DNA of 16,708 nucleotides from assembly GCA_945988915.1 (NCBI GenBank), contig CAMFTS010000020.1:1-16708 (forward strand), read 5' to 3'. Origin of the DNA: an uncultured Clostridia bacterium. Lineage in GTDB: Bacteria; Bacillota; Clostridia; Oscillospirales; Acutalibacteraceae. Positions 1-7,847 of this stretch are shown here, piece after piece. Both the position numbers and the translations under genes were made by a program. The notes beneath the pieces were generated by a model, which did no database searches, was not told the origin of the DNA, and saw nothing but the letters and a program-made list of their open reading frames with translations. Within the stretch, counting starts at the first letter, position 1. Each line of letters begins with the position of its first letter.

Positions 1-1199
1 CACTTGCTGAGCTTGAAGAATATATTTCAGCAATTAACACAAGCTTAACCAAGGGATTATATTCCGGAACGCCCGCTCTTTTGGGTGATGTTGCCAACGA
101 TTTAATCCGTGATGCCTCAAGTGCAAAAATTGCGCTTGCATCATTACCTGTTTCAGATACACGGCTCGACAACACAAGCCGATTTCTTTCACAAGTCGGA
201 ACTTTTGTTTCTTCGCTAAACAAAAAGCTTTCGTCAGGCGGAACCATTTCCGATAAAGAACGAAAAGAAATACGAACTCTTATAGAATATTCTGAAAAGC
301 TGACCGATGAGTTTTTAAAAATCAACGAAAGTATTGAAAGCGGAACTCTTTCATTTTCGGACTCGCAAAGCACACTTGAAAAAGGGGATAAAGAAATTCG
401 CTCCCTTACAACCACAATGAGCGATATCCAACAGTCAACCGGAGATTATCCGACGCTCATTTACGACGGACCGTTTTCCGACCATATTCTTCAGCAAAAG
501 CCAAAGCTTTTGGCGGGAGAAAAAACACTGACTAAAGACGAAGCAAGAAAAAAAGCCGCTGAATGTTTAGATGTTAAAACCGATGAAATAAACTATGTCG
601 GTGAGCAAGAGGGCGATATTCCTTCCTTTTTGTTCTCATGCGAAGATACAACGCTTGCCATTACAAAAAGAGGCGGTTATCCCGTATATATTCTCGGCTC
701 CGCTTTTGTCGGTGAAACCTCCCTTTCGGAAAAAGACGCAATAGAAAGGGCGTCACAGTTTCTGACGGCAAAAGGCTTCAGAAATATGAAAGACAGTTAT
801 TACTATGTGAGCGACGGAATATGCACTGTTAATTTTGCATACTTTAAGGGCGAAATACTATACTATGCAGATTTAATAAAGGTAAGTATCAACCTCGAAA
901 CAGGCGACGTAATTTCCCTTGATGCACGCGGATATATAATGAATCATTCGCAAAGAGATTTAAAAGTTCCGTCTGTTTCAAAAGAAGAAGCGCAAAAAAA
1001 ACTCAGTCCGCTTTTACAAGTTATTTCCTCTCGCTTTGCCGTAATTCCCACAGATTATGCAACAGAAAGGCTTTGCTATGAATTCCGCTGTAAAAACGAA
1101 AGCAATCAGGAATTCTTAGTTTATGTTGATACTGCAACAGGTGAAGAAGCGGATATTTTAATCCTGCTTTATTCAGATAACGGAATATTAACAAAATAA
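1..1199 (+). CDS. ypeB: Germination protein YpeB (5'-truncated by window edge)
   Basis: YpeB is needed with the cortex-lytic enzyme SleB for cortex breakdown during spore germination; it stabilises and localises SleB in the spore. The reading frame is open from base 3, so the N-terminal membrane anchor lies outside the window and about 398 residues are visible (family proteins are about 450). The visible start carries family-typical stretches such as LYSGTPALL, SSAKIALASLPVSD and FLSQVGTF, followed by a helical region. The C-terminal half resembles repeated PepSY-type modules (for example LTKDEARKKAAECL, LSEKDAIERASQFL and VSKEEAQKKLSPLL, each starting a repeat). An internal TTG at 81 is not the start, because homology-like sequence continues upstream of it. 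sleB is expected just upstream. The presence of ypeB argues that the host forms endospores. The family call is made from remembered family sequence, not a search. Confidence 0.9.
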   Translation, partial: LAELEEYISAINTSLTKGLYSGTPALLGDVANDLIRDASSAKIALASLPVSDTRLDNTSRFLSQVGTFVSSLNKKLSSGGTISDKERKEIRTLIEYSEKLTDEFLKINESIESGTLSFSDSQSTLEKGDKEIRSLTTTMSDIQQSTGDYPTLIYDGPFSDHILQQKPKLLAGEKTLTKDEARKKAAECLDVKTDEINYVGEQEGDIPSFLFSCEDTTLAITKRGGYPVYILGSAFVGETSLSEKDAIERASQFLTAKGFRNMKDSYYYVSDGICTVNFAYFKGEILYYADLIKVSINLETGDVISLDARGYIMNHSQRDLKVPSVSKEEAQKKLSPLLQVISSRFAVIPTDYATERLCYEFRCKNESNQEFLVYVDTATGEEADILILLYSDNGILTK

Positions 1200-1253
1200 A
1201 CGGCAATAATAACTAATACAAAAACGAATAATAAAACAAGGAGATTATTTTTT

Positions 1254-1553
1254 ATGAAAAAAGGTATTTTAATTTTTTCAGTTTTGCTTGTACTCTGTGC
1301 AGTTTTATTTGTCGCTTGCGGAAATAAAGACACGCTCGGTGATACAAACACAACCACATCTACAACAAGACCTGTCTCATCTACAACATCTACAACCACA
1401 ATGAGAGACAACACAAACAATGTGGGTAACGGTATCGGAGAAGCTGCAAGCGACCTCGGTGAAGGTGTAGGCGATGTAGTTACCGGTGTCGGCGACGCAG
1501 TGAATGATCTGGTTACAGGTGCAGGCAACGCAGTTTCAAACGCAACGAGATAA
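1254..1553 (+). CDS. Small putative lipoprotein with Thr-rich linker and Gly/Val/Asp repeats
   Basis: This 99-residue protein starts with a lipoprotein-type signal (MKKG, a hydrophobic run, then FVAC) whose predicted lipidated cysteine is about residue 22. The -3 residue is Phe rather than the usual Leu, so the lipobox is slightly weak. After the cysteine comes a Thr/Ser-rich stretch, likely a disordered linker. The C-terminal part has short degenerate repeats such as GEGVGDVV, GVGDAVND and GAGNAVSN, with Gly and Val/Leu spaced so that it could form an amphipathic helix or a membrane-associating segment. The start is set by AAGGAG at 1238-1243, ten bases upstream of the ATG. It lies 54 bases after ypeB with no visible promoter of its own and is followed by a strong terminator, so it is probably co-transcribed with ypeB. 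I do not recognise a named family; a spore-related role is inferred only from the neighbour. Confidence 0.8.
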   Translation: MKKGILIFSVLLVLCAVLFVACGNKDTLGDTNTTTSTTRPVSSTTSTTTMRDNTNNVGNGIGEAASDLGEGVGDVVTGVGDAVNDLVTGAGNAVSNATR

Positions 1554-1560
1554 CGAAAAT

Positions 1561-1582
1561 AAAGGCGGTATTTACCGCCTTT
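1561..1582 (+). terminator. Rho-independent terminator after ypeB-lipoprotein
   Basis: Inverted repeat AAAGGCGG / CCGCCTTT (1561-1568 with 1575-1582) around a six-base loop, ending in a T-run. It starts eight bases after the lipoprotein stop and ends the plus-strand operon. Confidence 0.85.
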
Positions 1583-1688
1583 TGCTTTACATAAAACCTG
1601 CAAATAATAATCCGATACAATTAACAGACCTTCTCTGTGTTCGATATTTTTTGTCAAACATACTTCAACATAAAAGCTAAAATAATAA

Positions 1689-1706
1689 GGGCGGATAATT
1701 CCGCCC
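1689..1706 (-). terminator. Rho-independent terminator after the Dabb-family pseudogene
   Basis: GGGCGG (1689-1694) pairs with CCGCCC (1701-1706) around a six-base loop. Read leftwards it is followed by TTATTATTTT, a loose U-rich tract. It lies six bases past the stop of the Dabb-family frame and faces the plus-strand terminator, so this is the junction of two convergent operons. Confidence 0.75.
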
Positions 1707-1711
1707 CATCT

Positions 1712-2011
1712 TCAGCACCAATAATCAACTGCACCGCGATTTTCCGTACAGGTAGCTATAAATGCCGCAACCTTTTTATGCTCAGGATGAACCTTATATG
1801 CCTCAAGGTCTGCTTCATCTTCTGTTTCAACGATTAGAAGAGCGTCAAAATTTCTGTCACAAACCACTTCATTCTTAATGAAACGAATTGATTTCAAGGT
1901 AGGCACTTTTTCGGGAAGTGCTTCAAGCCCCTCTTTTGCTATTTAAACACATTCAGCTCTTGTGTGCTCGGGTGTGTCTTTAAATTTCCACATGACGATA
2001 TGTCTTAACAT
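1712..2011 (-). pseudogene. Dabb-family (stress-responsive alpha/beta-barrel) gene interrupted by an in-frame stop
   Basis: Reading leftwards from ATG at 2011, the frame codes for MLRHIVMWKFKDTPEHTRA, the classic Dabb beginning (hydrophobic His-Val-Met-Trp-Lys strand). It hits TAA at 1945-1943 (codon 23), then continues in the same frame through EGLEALPEKVPTLKSI and FDALLIVETEDEADLEAY to ...VDYWC and the TGA at 1714-1712. The whole frame is 99 codons including the internal stop, a normal Dabb length (about 95-100), so only one codon is abnormal. A proper ribosome binding site (AAGGAG, seven bases before ATG, overlapping the traX stop) is kept. A restart at GTG 1906 would give 64 residues without the first strand. 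Dabb proteins are small dimeric ferredoxin-like folds, mostly of unknown role. Either a recent nonsense mutation or a base-call error explains this; other recoding is unlikely. Confidence 0.8.
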
Positions 2012-2023
2012 TTCTATTCTCCT

Positions 2024-2716
2024 TTATTTTAAAATGATTAACGAAACCAAATATATTACCGCGAGATGCAGAGGATAATATGCATAGAAGAAATACTTCA
2101 GCTTAAGTTTTCCTCTTTCCCCGTTATAGAACAGCAACGGAAACACGGAAAGCAACGAATAATACTGAATATCTCCGTAGCGCAAGCCTAGTAATATGCA
2201 CATTAAAGCGACAACAGAAATTTTTGTCTGTTTTTCTTCTCTTGCAAAATAAATAACCGCAGGTGTTATAACACCGAAAAATCCGTAATCAATATCAAAA
2301 TCGTTAAAGGCTAATTTTTTCGGCAATATCTCACACACGCAGTAAAGCAGAAGCAAACATACTGCTACTGTCACATAATACGACGCTTTTTTTGATTTCA
2401 ATGCCTTATCGGCAAGAAAAATCAAAAAGATGCTCAAAGTAAATGTAACAAAAATGTTCATATACAAAGACTTTTCAACCGCAAAGAATACAAGCTGACA
2501 AATAAGAGCCTCAACTGCAATAACAGTTACATACCGTTTTCTGTTTCTCGTATATTTACAGCCCTCTGCTATCATATAAGCAAAAATCGGAAATGCCAAT
2601 CTGCCGATTATTCTTAAAATTTGAACATCAGGAAACATCGCTGTTCCGATATGGTCTATCGTCATTGAAACAAGCGCAATTATTTTCAGTTGGTTGTTTG
2701 TTAATCCTTTTTTCAT
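2024..2716 (-). CDS. TraX-family integral membrane protein
   Basis: This 230-residue, very hydrophobic protein has the TraX family beginning: NNQLKIIALVSMTIDHIG near residues 6-23, then RIIGRLAFPIFAYMIAEGCK, with the conserved Asp-His pair in the first helix and the F/Y-rich second segment. About eight membrane helices can be traced, with a YAYYPLHL motif near the C-terminus. F-plasmid TraX acetylates the F-pilin N-terminus, and the fold is related to membrane acyltransferases. The role of chromosomal Firmicutes copies is not established. The ATG at 2716 is preceded by a weak AGGAT. The stop overlaps the ribosome binding site of the downstream Dabb frame, so the two were one transcription unit. 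There are 73 bases between it and rlmD upstream, without a convincing promoter or terminator. A link to T4P is only suggested by distance. Confidence 0.85.
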   Translation of the reverse strand: MKKGLTNNQLKIIALVSMTIDHIGTAMFPDVQILRIIGRLAFPIFAYMIAEGCKYTRNRKRYVTVIAVEALICQLVFFAVEKSLYMNIFVTFTLSIFLIFLADKALKSKKASYYVTVAVCLLLLYCVCEILPKKLAFNDFDIDYGFFGVITPAVIYFAREEKQTKISVVALMCILLGLRYGDIQYYSLLSVFPLLFYNGERGKLKLKYFFYAYYPLHLAVIYLVSLIILK

Positions 2717-2789
2717 CGTTTTTTCTTATCCTATTATTAACATCAATGCAGACGCAACACCTGACAATTAAAAAATAACTAATGAAGTT

Positions 2790-3950
2790 TTATTGCTTCC
2801 GCAACAATAAGCATACCGTTTCCACATGATCGGTATGCGGGAACATATCGACCGGTTGAATTTTCTTAACCTTGTATCCCCGTCTTGTCAAATAGTGCAA
2901 ATCTCTTGCAAGCGTTTCCGGGTTACAGGAAACATATACAACCTTTTCGGGCGCAAGCTTAACAAGTGACGAAAGGAAAGGAATATCCGCGCCTGCTCTT
3001 GCGGGATCCATAATGACCGCATCAATTTTATGCTTTTCCTCGGAAAGCGCAACCATAAATTTTCCTGCATCATTTGCATAGAATTCAACATTTTCAATGC
3101 CGTTCAGCTTAGCATTTTCCTTTGCATCCTTAACAGCGTCCTTGTTGATTTCAACGCCGATAACTCTATTTACGCTCCTGCTTGCAATAAGACCTATCGT
3201 TCCCGTTCCGCAATAGGCGTCAATTATTTCTTCAGTACCCTTGAAATCTGCAAATTCAAGAGCCTTTTTATATAGAATTTCGGTTTGAATAGGATTAATC
3301 TGATAAAACGCCTTTGGTGAAATTCTGAATTTCAAGCCGCAAAGTTCCTCGGTGATTTTTCCGTCGCCGTAGAGTACCTCGCTTTTGTCACCCAAAACCA
3401 TACTTGTAAATTTATTGTTTACATTTTGCACAACAGTAGTAATTTCGGGGCAAGCCTTAATCAAAGCGTTGATAAAAGAGCGCTTTTTCGGGAATTCCGC
3501 TTTGCCCGTAACAAGCACAACCATAATTTCACCGCTGTTATACGCCGTCTTAACAAGCAAATGCCTTAAGAAACCTTGTCCTGTTTTTTCATCATAAGGT
3601 TTCAGCTTAAAGCTCTTTAGAAGTTTTTTGACTATAAGGCAAATTTCATCTGCTTTAGGGTCAGTAAGCAAGCATTTTTCTATATCAACTATCTTATGTG
3701 TTGAAGACTGGTATATCCCTGCAACCGTCTTGTTATTCACACTTCCGAAAGCATACTGCGATTTATTGCGGTAACGGTAGGGATTATCCATTCCGATAAT
3801 TTCCTGAACTCTGCAGAATTTACCGAGCAGTTTTATTTCCAATGCCATTTTATGACTTAACTGTTCTTCATAAGACATATTTAAAAGCTGACAGCCGCCG
3901 CATTTCTTATGGTAAGGACATATTAAATTGTGATTTTTCTTTTCATTCAT
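2790..3950 (-). CDS. rlmD: 23S rRNA (uracil-C5)-methyltransferase, RlmD/RumA family
   Basis: A cytoplasmic SAM-dependent enzyme that makes 5-methyluridine in 23S rRNA (U1939 in E. coli numbering; some Gram-positive members also modify U747 and are called RlmCD). The 386 residues show the iron-sulfur cluster cysteines C11, C17, C20 and C93 (CPYHKKCGGC and EKCLLTD), FYQINPIQ (213-222), SAM motif DAYCGTGTIGL (244-254), VEINKDAV (266-273), MDPARAG (314-320), the catalytic Cys342 in SCNPETLARD, and the C-terminal VDMFPHTDHVE with the general-base Glu377. The protein begins directly at the cluster region and lacks the N-terminal TRAM RNA-binding domain seen in longer (about 450 residue) relatives; TRAM-less forms exist, so this is not necessarily a truncation. 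The ATG has only a weak GAGAG ribosome binding site. It lies 48 bases after pilD with a hairpin in between. The 747-versus-1939 specificity cannot be read from the sequence. Confidence 0.92.
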   Translation of the reverse strand: MNEKKNHNLICPYHKKCGGCQLLNMSYEEQLSHKMALEIKLLGKFCRVQEIIGMDNPYRYRNKSQYAFGSVNNKTVAGIYQSSTHKIVDIEKCLLTDPKADEICLIVKKLLKSFKLKPYDEKTGQGFLRHLLVKTAYNSGEIMVVLVTGKAEFPKKRSFINALIKACPEITTVVQNVNNKFTSMVLGDKSEVLYGDGKITEELCGLKFRISPKAFYQINPIQTEILYKKALEFADFKGTEEIIDAYCGTGTIGLIASRSVNRVIGVEINKDAVKDAKENAKLNGIENVEFYANDAGKFMVALSEEKHKIDAVIMDPARAGADIPFLSSLVKLAPEKVVYVSCNPETLARDLHYLTRRGYKVKKIQPVDMFPHTDHVETVCLLLRKQ

Positions 3951-3971
3951 AATACTCTCAAATAACAGATT

Positions 3972-3994
3972 AAGCGGAGAAATACTCTCCGCTT
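3972..3994 (-). other. Intergenic hairpin between pilD and rlmD
   Basis: AAGCGGAGA (3972-3980) pairs perfectly with TCTCCGCTT (3986-3994), nine base pairs around a five-base loop. It starts immediately after the pilD reading frame. Read leftwards it is followed by TTAATCTG rather than a U-run, so at best it is a weak terminator or a processing/stability hairpin. AATACTCTC at its loop and arm (3981-3989) is repeated at 3951-3959, over the rlmD ribosome binding site. Confidence 0.6.
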
Positions 3995-3998
3995 GACC

Positions 3999-4811
3999 TT
4001 ATAAAAACATTCCTAAATACCACTTTATAATTGAATCGCCGAATATCAAAGCAGTAAAAATACCAACTGCAAGGTGAGGACCGAACGGCACTTGTTTTTT
4101 CAAATTCTCTTTTTTAAGAGAATTTGTAATTAACAGATAAACCGTGCCTACAAGGCCTGCCACGAGCAAGGAAAATACAACCTTAACCGAGCCGAGAGCA
4201 AATCCCGCAGCAAACATCAGCTTGATATCCCCACCGCCCATAGCGTCGGGTTTAATGTATGCGATAAGATAAAACAAAACGCTTACAACCAAAGCACCGA
4301 TTATTCTGTTTGTAAGCTCCTTTTTGTCCCATCCGTCGGTGATAAGCGAGTCAACATAGATAACGATACCACCGAGTAAAACCGTAATCCACATTGAATC
4401 CGGAATAAACATATGCTTGTAGTCAATACAAAATGTAACGAACAAAGCCGCGCAAATCATAAAATATCCGAGCAATGCAAGCTTGAGCTGACAGCCTGTG
4501 CCGAACACATAGGATAATACAAACATTATGCCCGTAATACTTTCGCCTATGGGATAAATAGGTGAAATTTTAGCCTTGCAGTAACGGCATTTTCCCCTTA
4601 AGAATAACCAACTGAAAAGCGGAAACAGGTCATACCATTTTAATTCGTGTTTACAGGTCGGACAAAACGACGAGCCTTTTTTGAAGTCAAGACCGAGTGG
4701 AATTCTGTAAACAAGAACATTCAAAAAGCTGCCGATACATATGCCGAAAACGAAGATACATGCTGATATATATATTCGCATTGCAAGTAAAAATAATTCG
4801 TAGTCTTCCAT
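3999..4811 (-). CDS. pilD: Prepilin peptidase / N-methyltransferase (type IV leader peptidase, A24 family)
   Basis: A membrane aspartyl protease that cuts the class III leader of prepilins before the conserved Phe and N-methylates the new N-terminus. The 270 residues show GSFLNVLVYR (27-36) of the N-terminal domain, zinc-binding pairs C50/C53 and C75/C78 (CPTC and CRYC), catalytic Asp130 in FCIDYKHMFIPD and catalytic Asp195 in GGGD, plus PFGPHLA near the end. The C4 motif suggests that the methyltransferase function is retained. Several membrane helices follow. Its ATG is two bases after the yfhO stop, and its ribosome binding site (AAGGAA) lies inside the end of yfhO, so the two genes are translationally coupled. 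It is the evident processing enzyme for the five prepilin-like proteins encoded upstream, although it sits in a separate transcription unit behind their terminator. Confidence 0.96.
   Translation of the reverse strand: MEDYELFLLAMRIYISACIFVFGICIGSFLNVLVYRIPLGLDFKKGSSFCPTCKHELKWYDLFPLFSWLFLRGKCRYCKAKISPIYPIGESITGIMFVLSYVFGTGCQLKLALLGYFMICAALFVTFCIDYKHMFIPDSMWITVLLGGIVIYVDSLITDGWDKKELTNRIIGALVVSVLFYLIAYIKPDAMGGGDIKLMFAAGFALGSVKVVFSLLVAGLVGTVYLLITNSLKKENLKKQVPFGPHLAVGIFTALIFGDSIIKWYLGMFL
4101..4126 (-). repeat. Perfect inverted repeat inside pilD
   Basis: CAAATTCTCTT (4101-4111) and AAGAGAATTTG (4116-4126) are exact complements around four T's. The codons give the loop sequence TNSLKKENLKK between two membrane helices. 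An 11-bp AU-rich hairpin in the coding part of the transcript is possible; read leftwards it is followed by A's, so it is not a terminator. Confidence 0.6.
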
Positions 4812-4813
4812 TT

Positions 4814-7687
4814 CTATTCCTTACCCTTTTCGTCAGTTTCTTTCTTTTCTTCTTCTGCGATAAACTCTTCTTTCATTTTATGGACTTTACCGAGAAGTAA
4901 AACCATTACAAGACCCAAAACAGCGCCTATTGAAACAAAAATACCCTCTTTAAGTCCTAACGGGAAATATGACATTTCAATTTCATGTTCGCCCTTTGAA
5001 AGCTCGAACATCATAATATGGCTTTCGTGCTCAAAGAGTTCAACCTGCTCACCGTCAACATAAACAGTCCAACCCTCGTCGTATGGCATAGGCATCATCA
5101 TCATACCATCAATTGTAGCATTAACAGTACCGTGAATATATGTGTCATCAAATTCTTTTACATCAAGAGTTCCGTTTTCGAGAATGTTGTTGTAGCCTTC
5201 GAGGAATTTTGCATCGTTCACTGTTGCAACCGACATCTGAATTGAATCTGACAGCGGATACTTTTCATCATATTCGGAAAGCGGTCTGTCGGGATTTGAA
5301 ACAGTAAGCGTATATTTTTCACCTTTTTTGAAATAACCGAGATCGCTCAAATGACGGTTGGAAATATCAAATTCTTTCTTGCTTCCGTCCTCATGAGTTG
5401 CAGTTAAAGTCTGCATTGAACCGCTGTTAACGAGTGCAAAAATTTCTCCGTCTTCTTCCGCTACGAAATTAAAATCAACATTAAATCCATCCTCTGTTGC
5501 CTTGAGATAATAAACATCTCCGACGAGGTCAACAATCTGGCTGACATTTTCCGCTGAAAAAACAAATTCATATTGACTTGCGTCTGCAGAGTCAGTCAAA
5601 TCTGATTTATAATCATCCGTATGTTCTTCATGTTCATGTTCGTGTTCATGCTCGGTTTCTTCCGCAACATATTCGTTTTCGGTCGGTGAATCAAGAACAT
5701 ACTGTGAAATTGTATCAGCGTCAACCGAATGACATCCGTTATATATAACATCAACCGGCTTCTGATAATCCATAACGTCCTTGACTCCCGTTGAATAGAG
5801 CCAAAGTAATGACTGAACCGATGTTGTAAGATAGCTGTACGGAGACCATGCTTTAATATCCTCTCTGACGCAATAACCGATAGGTAATCTGTTTGTAACC
5901 TTATAAAGTGTTCCGTTTCCTATTTCAGCTACCTTTTCATAATAATTATCGCTTTCAAGAATGTTTTGCGCGTCATATACATAGTCGAGAGCAAACATTG
6001 CATTATATATAGGGCTTTGCGTTGCATACAAGTACGAATTACCGAAGTTGCCGTAAATGCCAAGCATACTCTGAGTACCTGAGAAATCGCCGTCCGAAAG
6101 AGAAGAGAAAGTTGAAAGACCGTTGTAATTGTAAAGCGCGGGATAGGTTTGAACATTCTTACTGCTTTCGACTATTTCAAATCTATGTAAACCGCCGTCC
6201 TCGTTTTCATCAATGTATTTCTTTATCTCTTCAACTTCGTTGGTATATGGATAATAATCTTTTTTATCTTCGATAGTGATAAAGTTTTGATAATTACTTA
6301 AAATAATTTCTGCAACCAGAACCAAGGCAAGCGCGGTATTAAAAACCTTGCTGTTGAGCTTGTTATATTTGTATAACAAAAGCAAAGCCAGATACAAAAC
6401 TGTTGCTACTGCGCTGATAACGAGCATTTTTGTTTCAAAATGGTCACTGAATTGCGAATACTTTGAATAAACAATTGCTATAACAATCAACGCGCCGGAT
6501 ATTCCGTAAGACCAGACCGGCAGTTCCTTTAAATTTCTGACTACCTCATACGCAAGAGTAAGTATGAAGAAAAGATAAATAAAGGAAAATCTGTAAGGCA
6601 GATTTGCCGGTGCAGAGAATCCGTGCCAGAAATAATTCATTTTCGGGATTGCAAACGAGAAATAGAAAATTGCAACTATGGCAGCCGTGGCAACTTTTCT
6701 GTTCGGCTTGACATTTTTCAAGAAGAAAAATGCAGGAACTGTAAGGAAAGTGAGCATACTGCTCATTAAATACGGAGCCGTGCTGGTTGTTGCTTCAAGA
6801 GGAACGGGAGTAATGCCCGTTAAGTGATATGAAAGGAAATCGAAAAAATTGAAAAGCGAATCAACGGTATCGAAGTCGCTTTTGTTGGTACCGTAACTGA
6901 TTGCAAAGAAAACAGGGAGAATAACACAAGCGCAAATCATTCCGGCAAAGAGTGAAGAAAAGCCGAATTTCGTCATTACTTTTAATATGGGGAGTTCATT
7001 TTCTTCTTTTTCACCGTTTCGAGTAATATCCTTTGAGAAAATCAAATAGAAGAAATACAGAACTGCAAAAATGCAGACCATATAACCGATATAGAAATTA
7101 ACAAAAATTGTATATGTAAGTGCAACAAAATATAATGTTGACTTTTTACCGTAAACAATGTTTTCAATGCCGAGAGCTACAAGCGGTAAAGCAATAAGTG
7201 CGTCTAACCACATTGTATTGTAATAATAGCAAATGTAAAATCCGCTGAAAGTAAAAATCAACGAAAAAATTACGGTTACGATATCGGAAACAGAATACTT
7301 TTTGTTTAAAAAGTAGCAGAATGATGCCGCAATACACATTGTCTTTGCAAGAATAATCAGCATCATTGCAATATCGATATTTGAGGTGTTGAACGGCAGA
7401 GCTATCAGATTAAACGGACTTAAAAGATAATAAGCAATCAGGGCAAACTGATTTACACCGCCGCCGAGATTCCACGAATACAGAACAGAACCGCCCTCTT
7501 TAATTCTTGAAATATAATTAGCAAGAAACGGACCGTACTGATGAAGTCCGTCATTTCTTAAAATGGTTTCCGTACCAAACGGAGCAATTCCGTTTATTAC
7601 GCAAAAAGCAATGAATACAACACCTGCAAACAAAGCGGCGAGTAAAACATTTATCCTTAATTTTTTATTATCTGTTACCGTTTTCAA
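4814..7687 (-). CDS. yfhO: YfhO-family polytopic membrane protein (GT-C-like)
   Basis: A 957-residue membrane protein. In Bacillus subtilis YfhO is implicated, with a CsbB-type enzyme and a GtcA-type flippase, in transfer of GlcNAc to lipoteichoic acid on the outer face; many relatives have unknown acceptors. After a first helix (about residues 13-33) comes the family signature RNDGLHQYGPFLANYI, where Asp46 is the likely equivalent of the acidic catalytic residue in GT-C enzymes, then LYSWNLGGG and SPFNL. About 11-13 helices reach residue 465. A large extracellular domain (about 470-905) follows, then a last helix (about 916-933) and a charged Glu/Lys tail. A His/Glu repeat sits near residue 680. 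The start is TTG at 7687, chosen because of GAGGGG a few bases upstream and a consensus promoter behind it. It is the first gene of a yfhO-pilD unit. A pilin glycosylation role is inferred only from pilD coupling. Confidence 0.88.
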   Translation of the reverse strand: MKTVTDNKKLRINVLLAALFAGVVFIAFCVINGIAPFGTETILRNDGLHQYGPFLANYISRIKEGGSVLYSWNLGGGVNQFALIAYYLLSPFNLIALPFNTSNIDIAMMLIILAKTMCIAASFCYFLNKKYSVSDIVTVIFSLIFTFSGFYICYYYNTMWLDALIALPLVALGIENIVYGKKSTLYFVALTYTIFVNFYIGYMVCIFAVLYFFYLIFSKDITRNGEKEENELPILKVMTKFGFSSLFAGMICACVILPVFFAISYGTNKSDFDTVDSLFNFFDFLSYHLTGITPVPLEATTSTAPYLMSSMLTFLTVPAFFFLKNVKPNRKVATAAIVAIFYFSFAIPKMNYFWHGFSAPANLPYRFSFIYLFFILTLAYEVVRNLKELPVWSYGISGALIVIAIVYSKYSQFSDHFETKMLVISAVATVLYLALLLLYKYNKLNSKVFNTALALVLVAEIILSNYQNFITIEDKKDYYPYTNEVEEIKKYIDENEDGGLHRFEIVESSKNVQTYPALYNYNGLSTFSSLSDGDFSGTQSMLGIYGNFGNSYLYATQSPIYNAMFALDYVYDAQNILESDNYYEKVAEIGNGTLYKVTNRLPIGYCVREDIKAWSPYSYLTTSVQSLLWLYSTGVKDVMDYQKPVDVIYNGCHSVDADTISQYVLDSPTENEYVAEETEHEHEHEHEEHTDDYKSDLTDSADASQYEFVFSAENVSQIVDLVGDVYYLKATEDGFNVDFNFVAEEDGEIFALVNSGSMQTLTATHEDGSKKEFDISNRHLSDLGYFKKGEKYTLTVSNPDRPLSEYDEKYPLSDSIQMSVATVNDAKFLEGYNNILENGTLDVKEFDDTYIHGTVNATIDGMMMMPMPYDEGWTVYVDGEQVELFEHESHIMMFELSKGEHEIEMSYFPLGLKEGIFVSIGAVLGLVMVLLLGKVHKMKEEFIAEEEKKETDEKGKE

Positions 7688-7720
7688 AGGAAATCCCCTC
7701 TCGGTTTATATATTTAAAAT

Positions 7721-7749
7721 ATTATATAATATTTTTCGACTTATTACAA
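7721..7749 (-). promoter_or_regulatory. Sigma-A-type promoter of yfhO-pilD
   Basis: Read leftwards: TTGTAA (7749-7744), a 17-base spacer, then a perfect TATAAT (7726-7721). The TTG start of yfhO is about 34 bases downstream of the -10 box. This puts yfhO, pilD and probably rlmD in one unit separate from the pilin genes. Confidence 0.75.
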
Positions 7750-7794
7750 GGTGTATTTGATTATTGAATTAATGTTATTGGCAAAAATAAAGAC

Positions 7795-7827
7795 AAAAAA
7801 AGAACAGAGGGGGTTACCCTCTGCTCT
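7795..7827 (-). terminator. Strong rho-independent terminator after pilin 1
   Basis: AGAGCAGAGGG (7827-7817) pairs with CCCTCTGTTCT (7811-7801) around a five-base loop, 11 pairs including one G-U, followed by seven T's read leftwards. It lies 20 bases after the pilin 1 stop and isolates the pilin genes from yfhO-pilD. Confidence 0.92.
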
Positions 7828-7847
7828 AATTTACAAGTTAATTAAAA

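Noticed and set aside
1169..1657. Open frame of 162 codons on the minus strand across the lipoprotein
   Set aside because: It is antisense to the lipoprotein gene with its clear signal peptide and AAGGAG, and it crosses the terminator.
2735..2767. Possible promoter for traX (TTGTCA and TTAATA)
   Set aside because: The gap between the two boxes is 21 bases and the -10 is poor, so read-through from rlmD is at least as likely.
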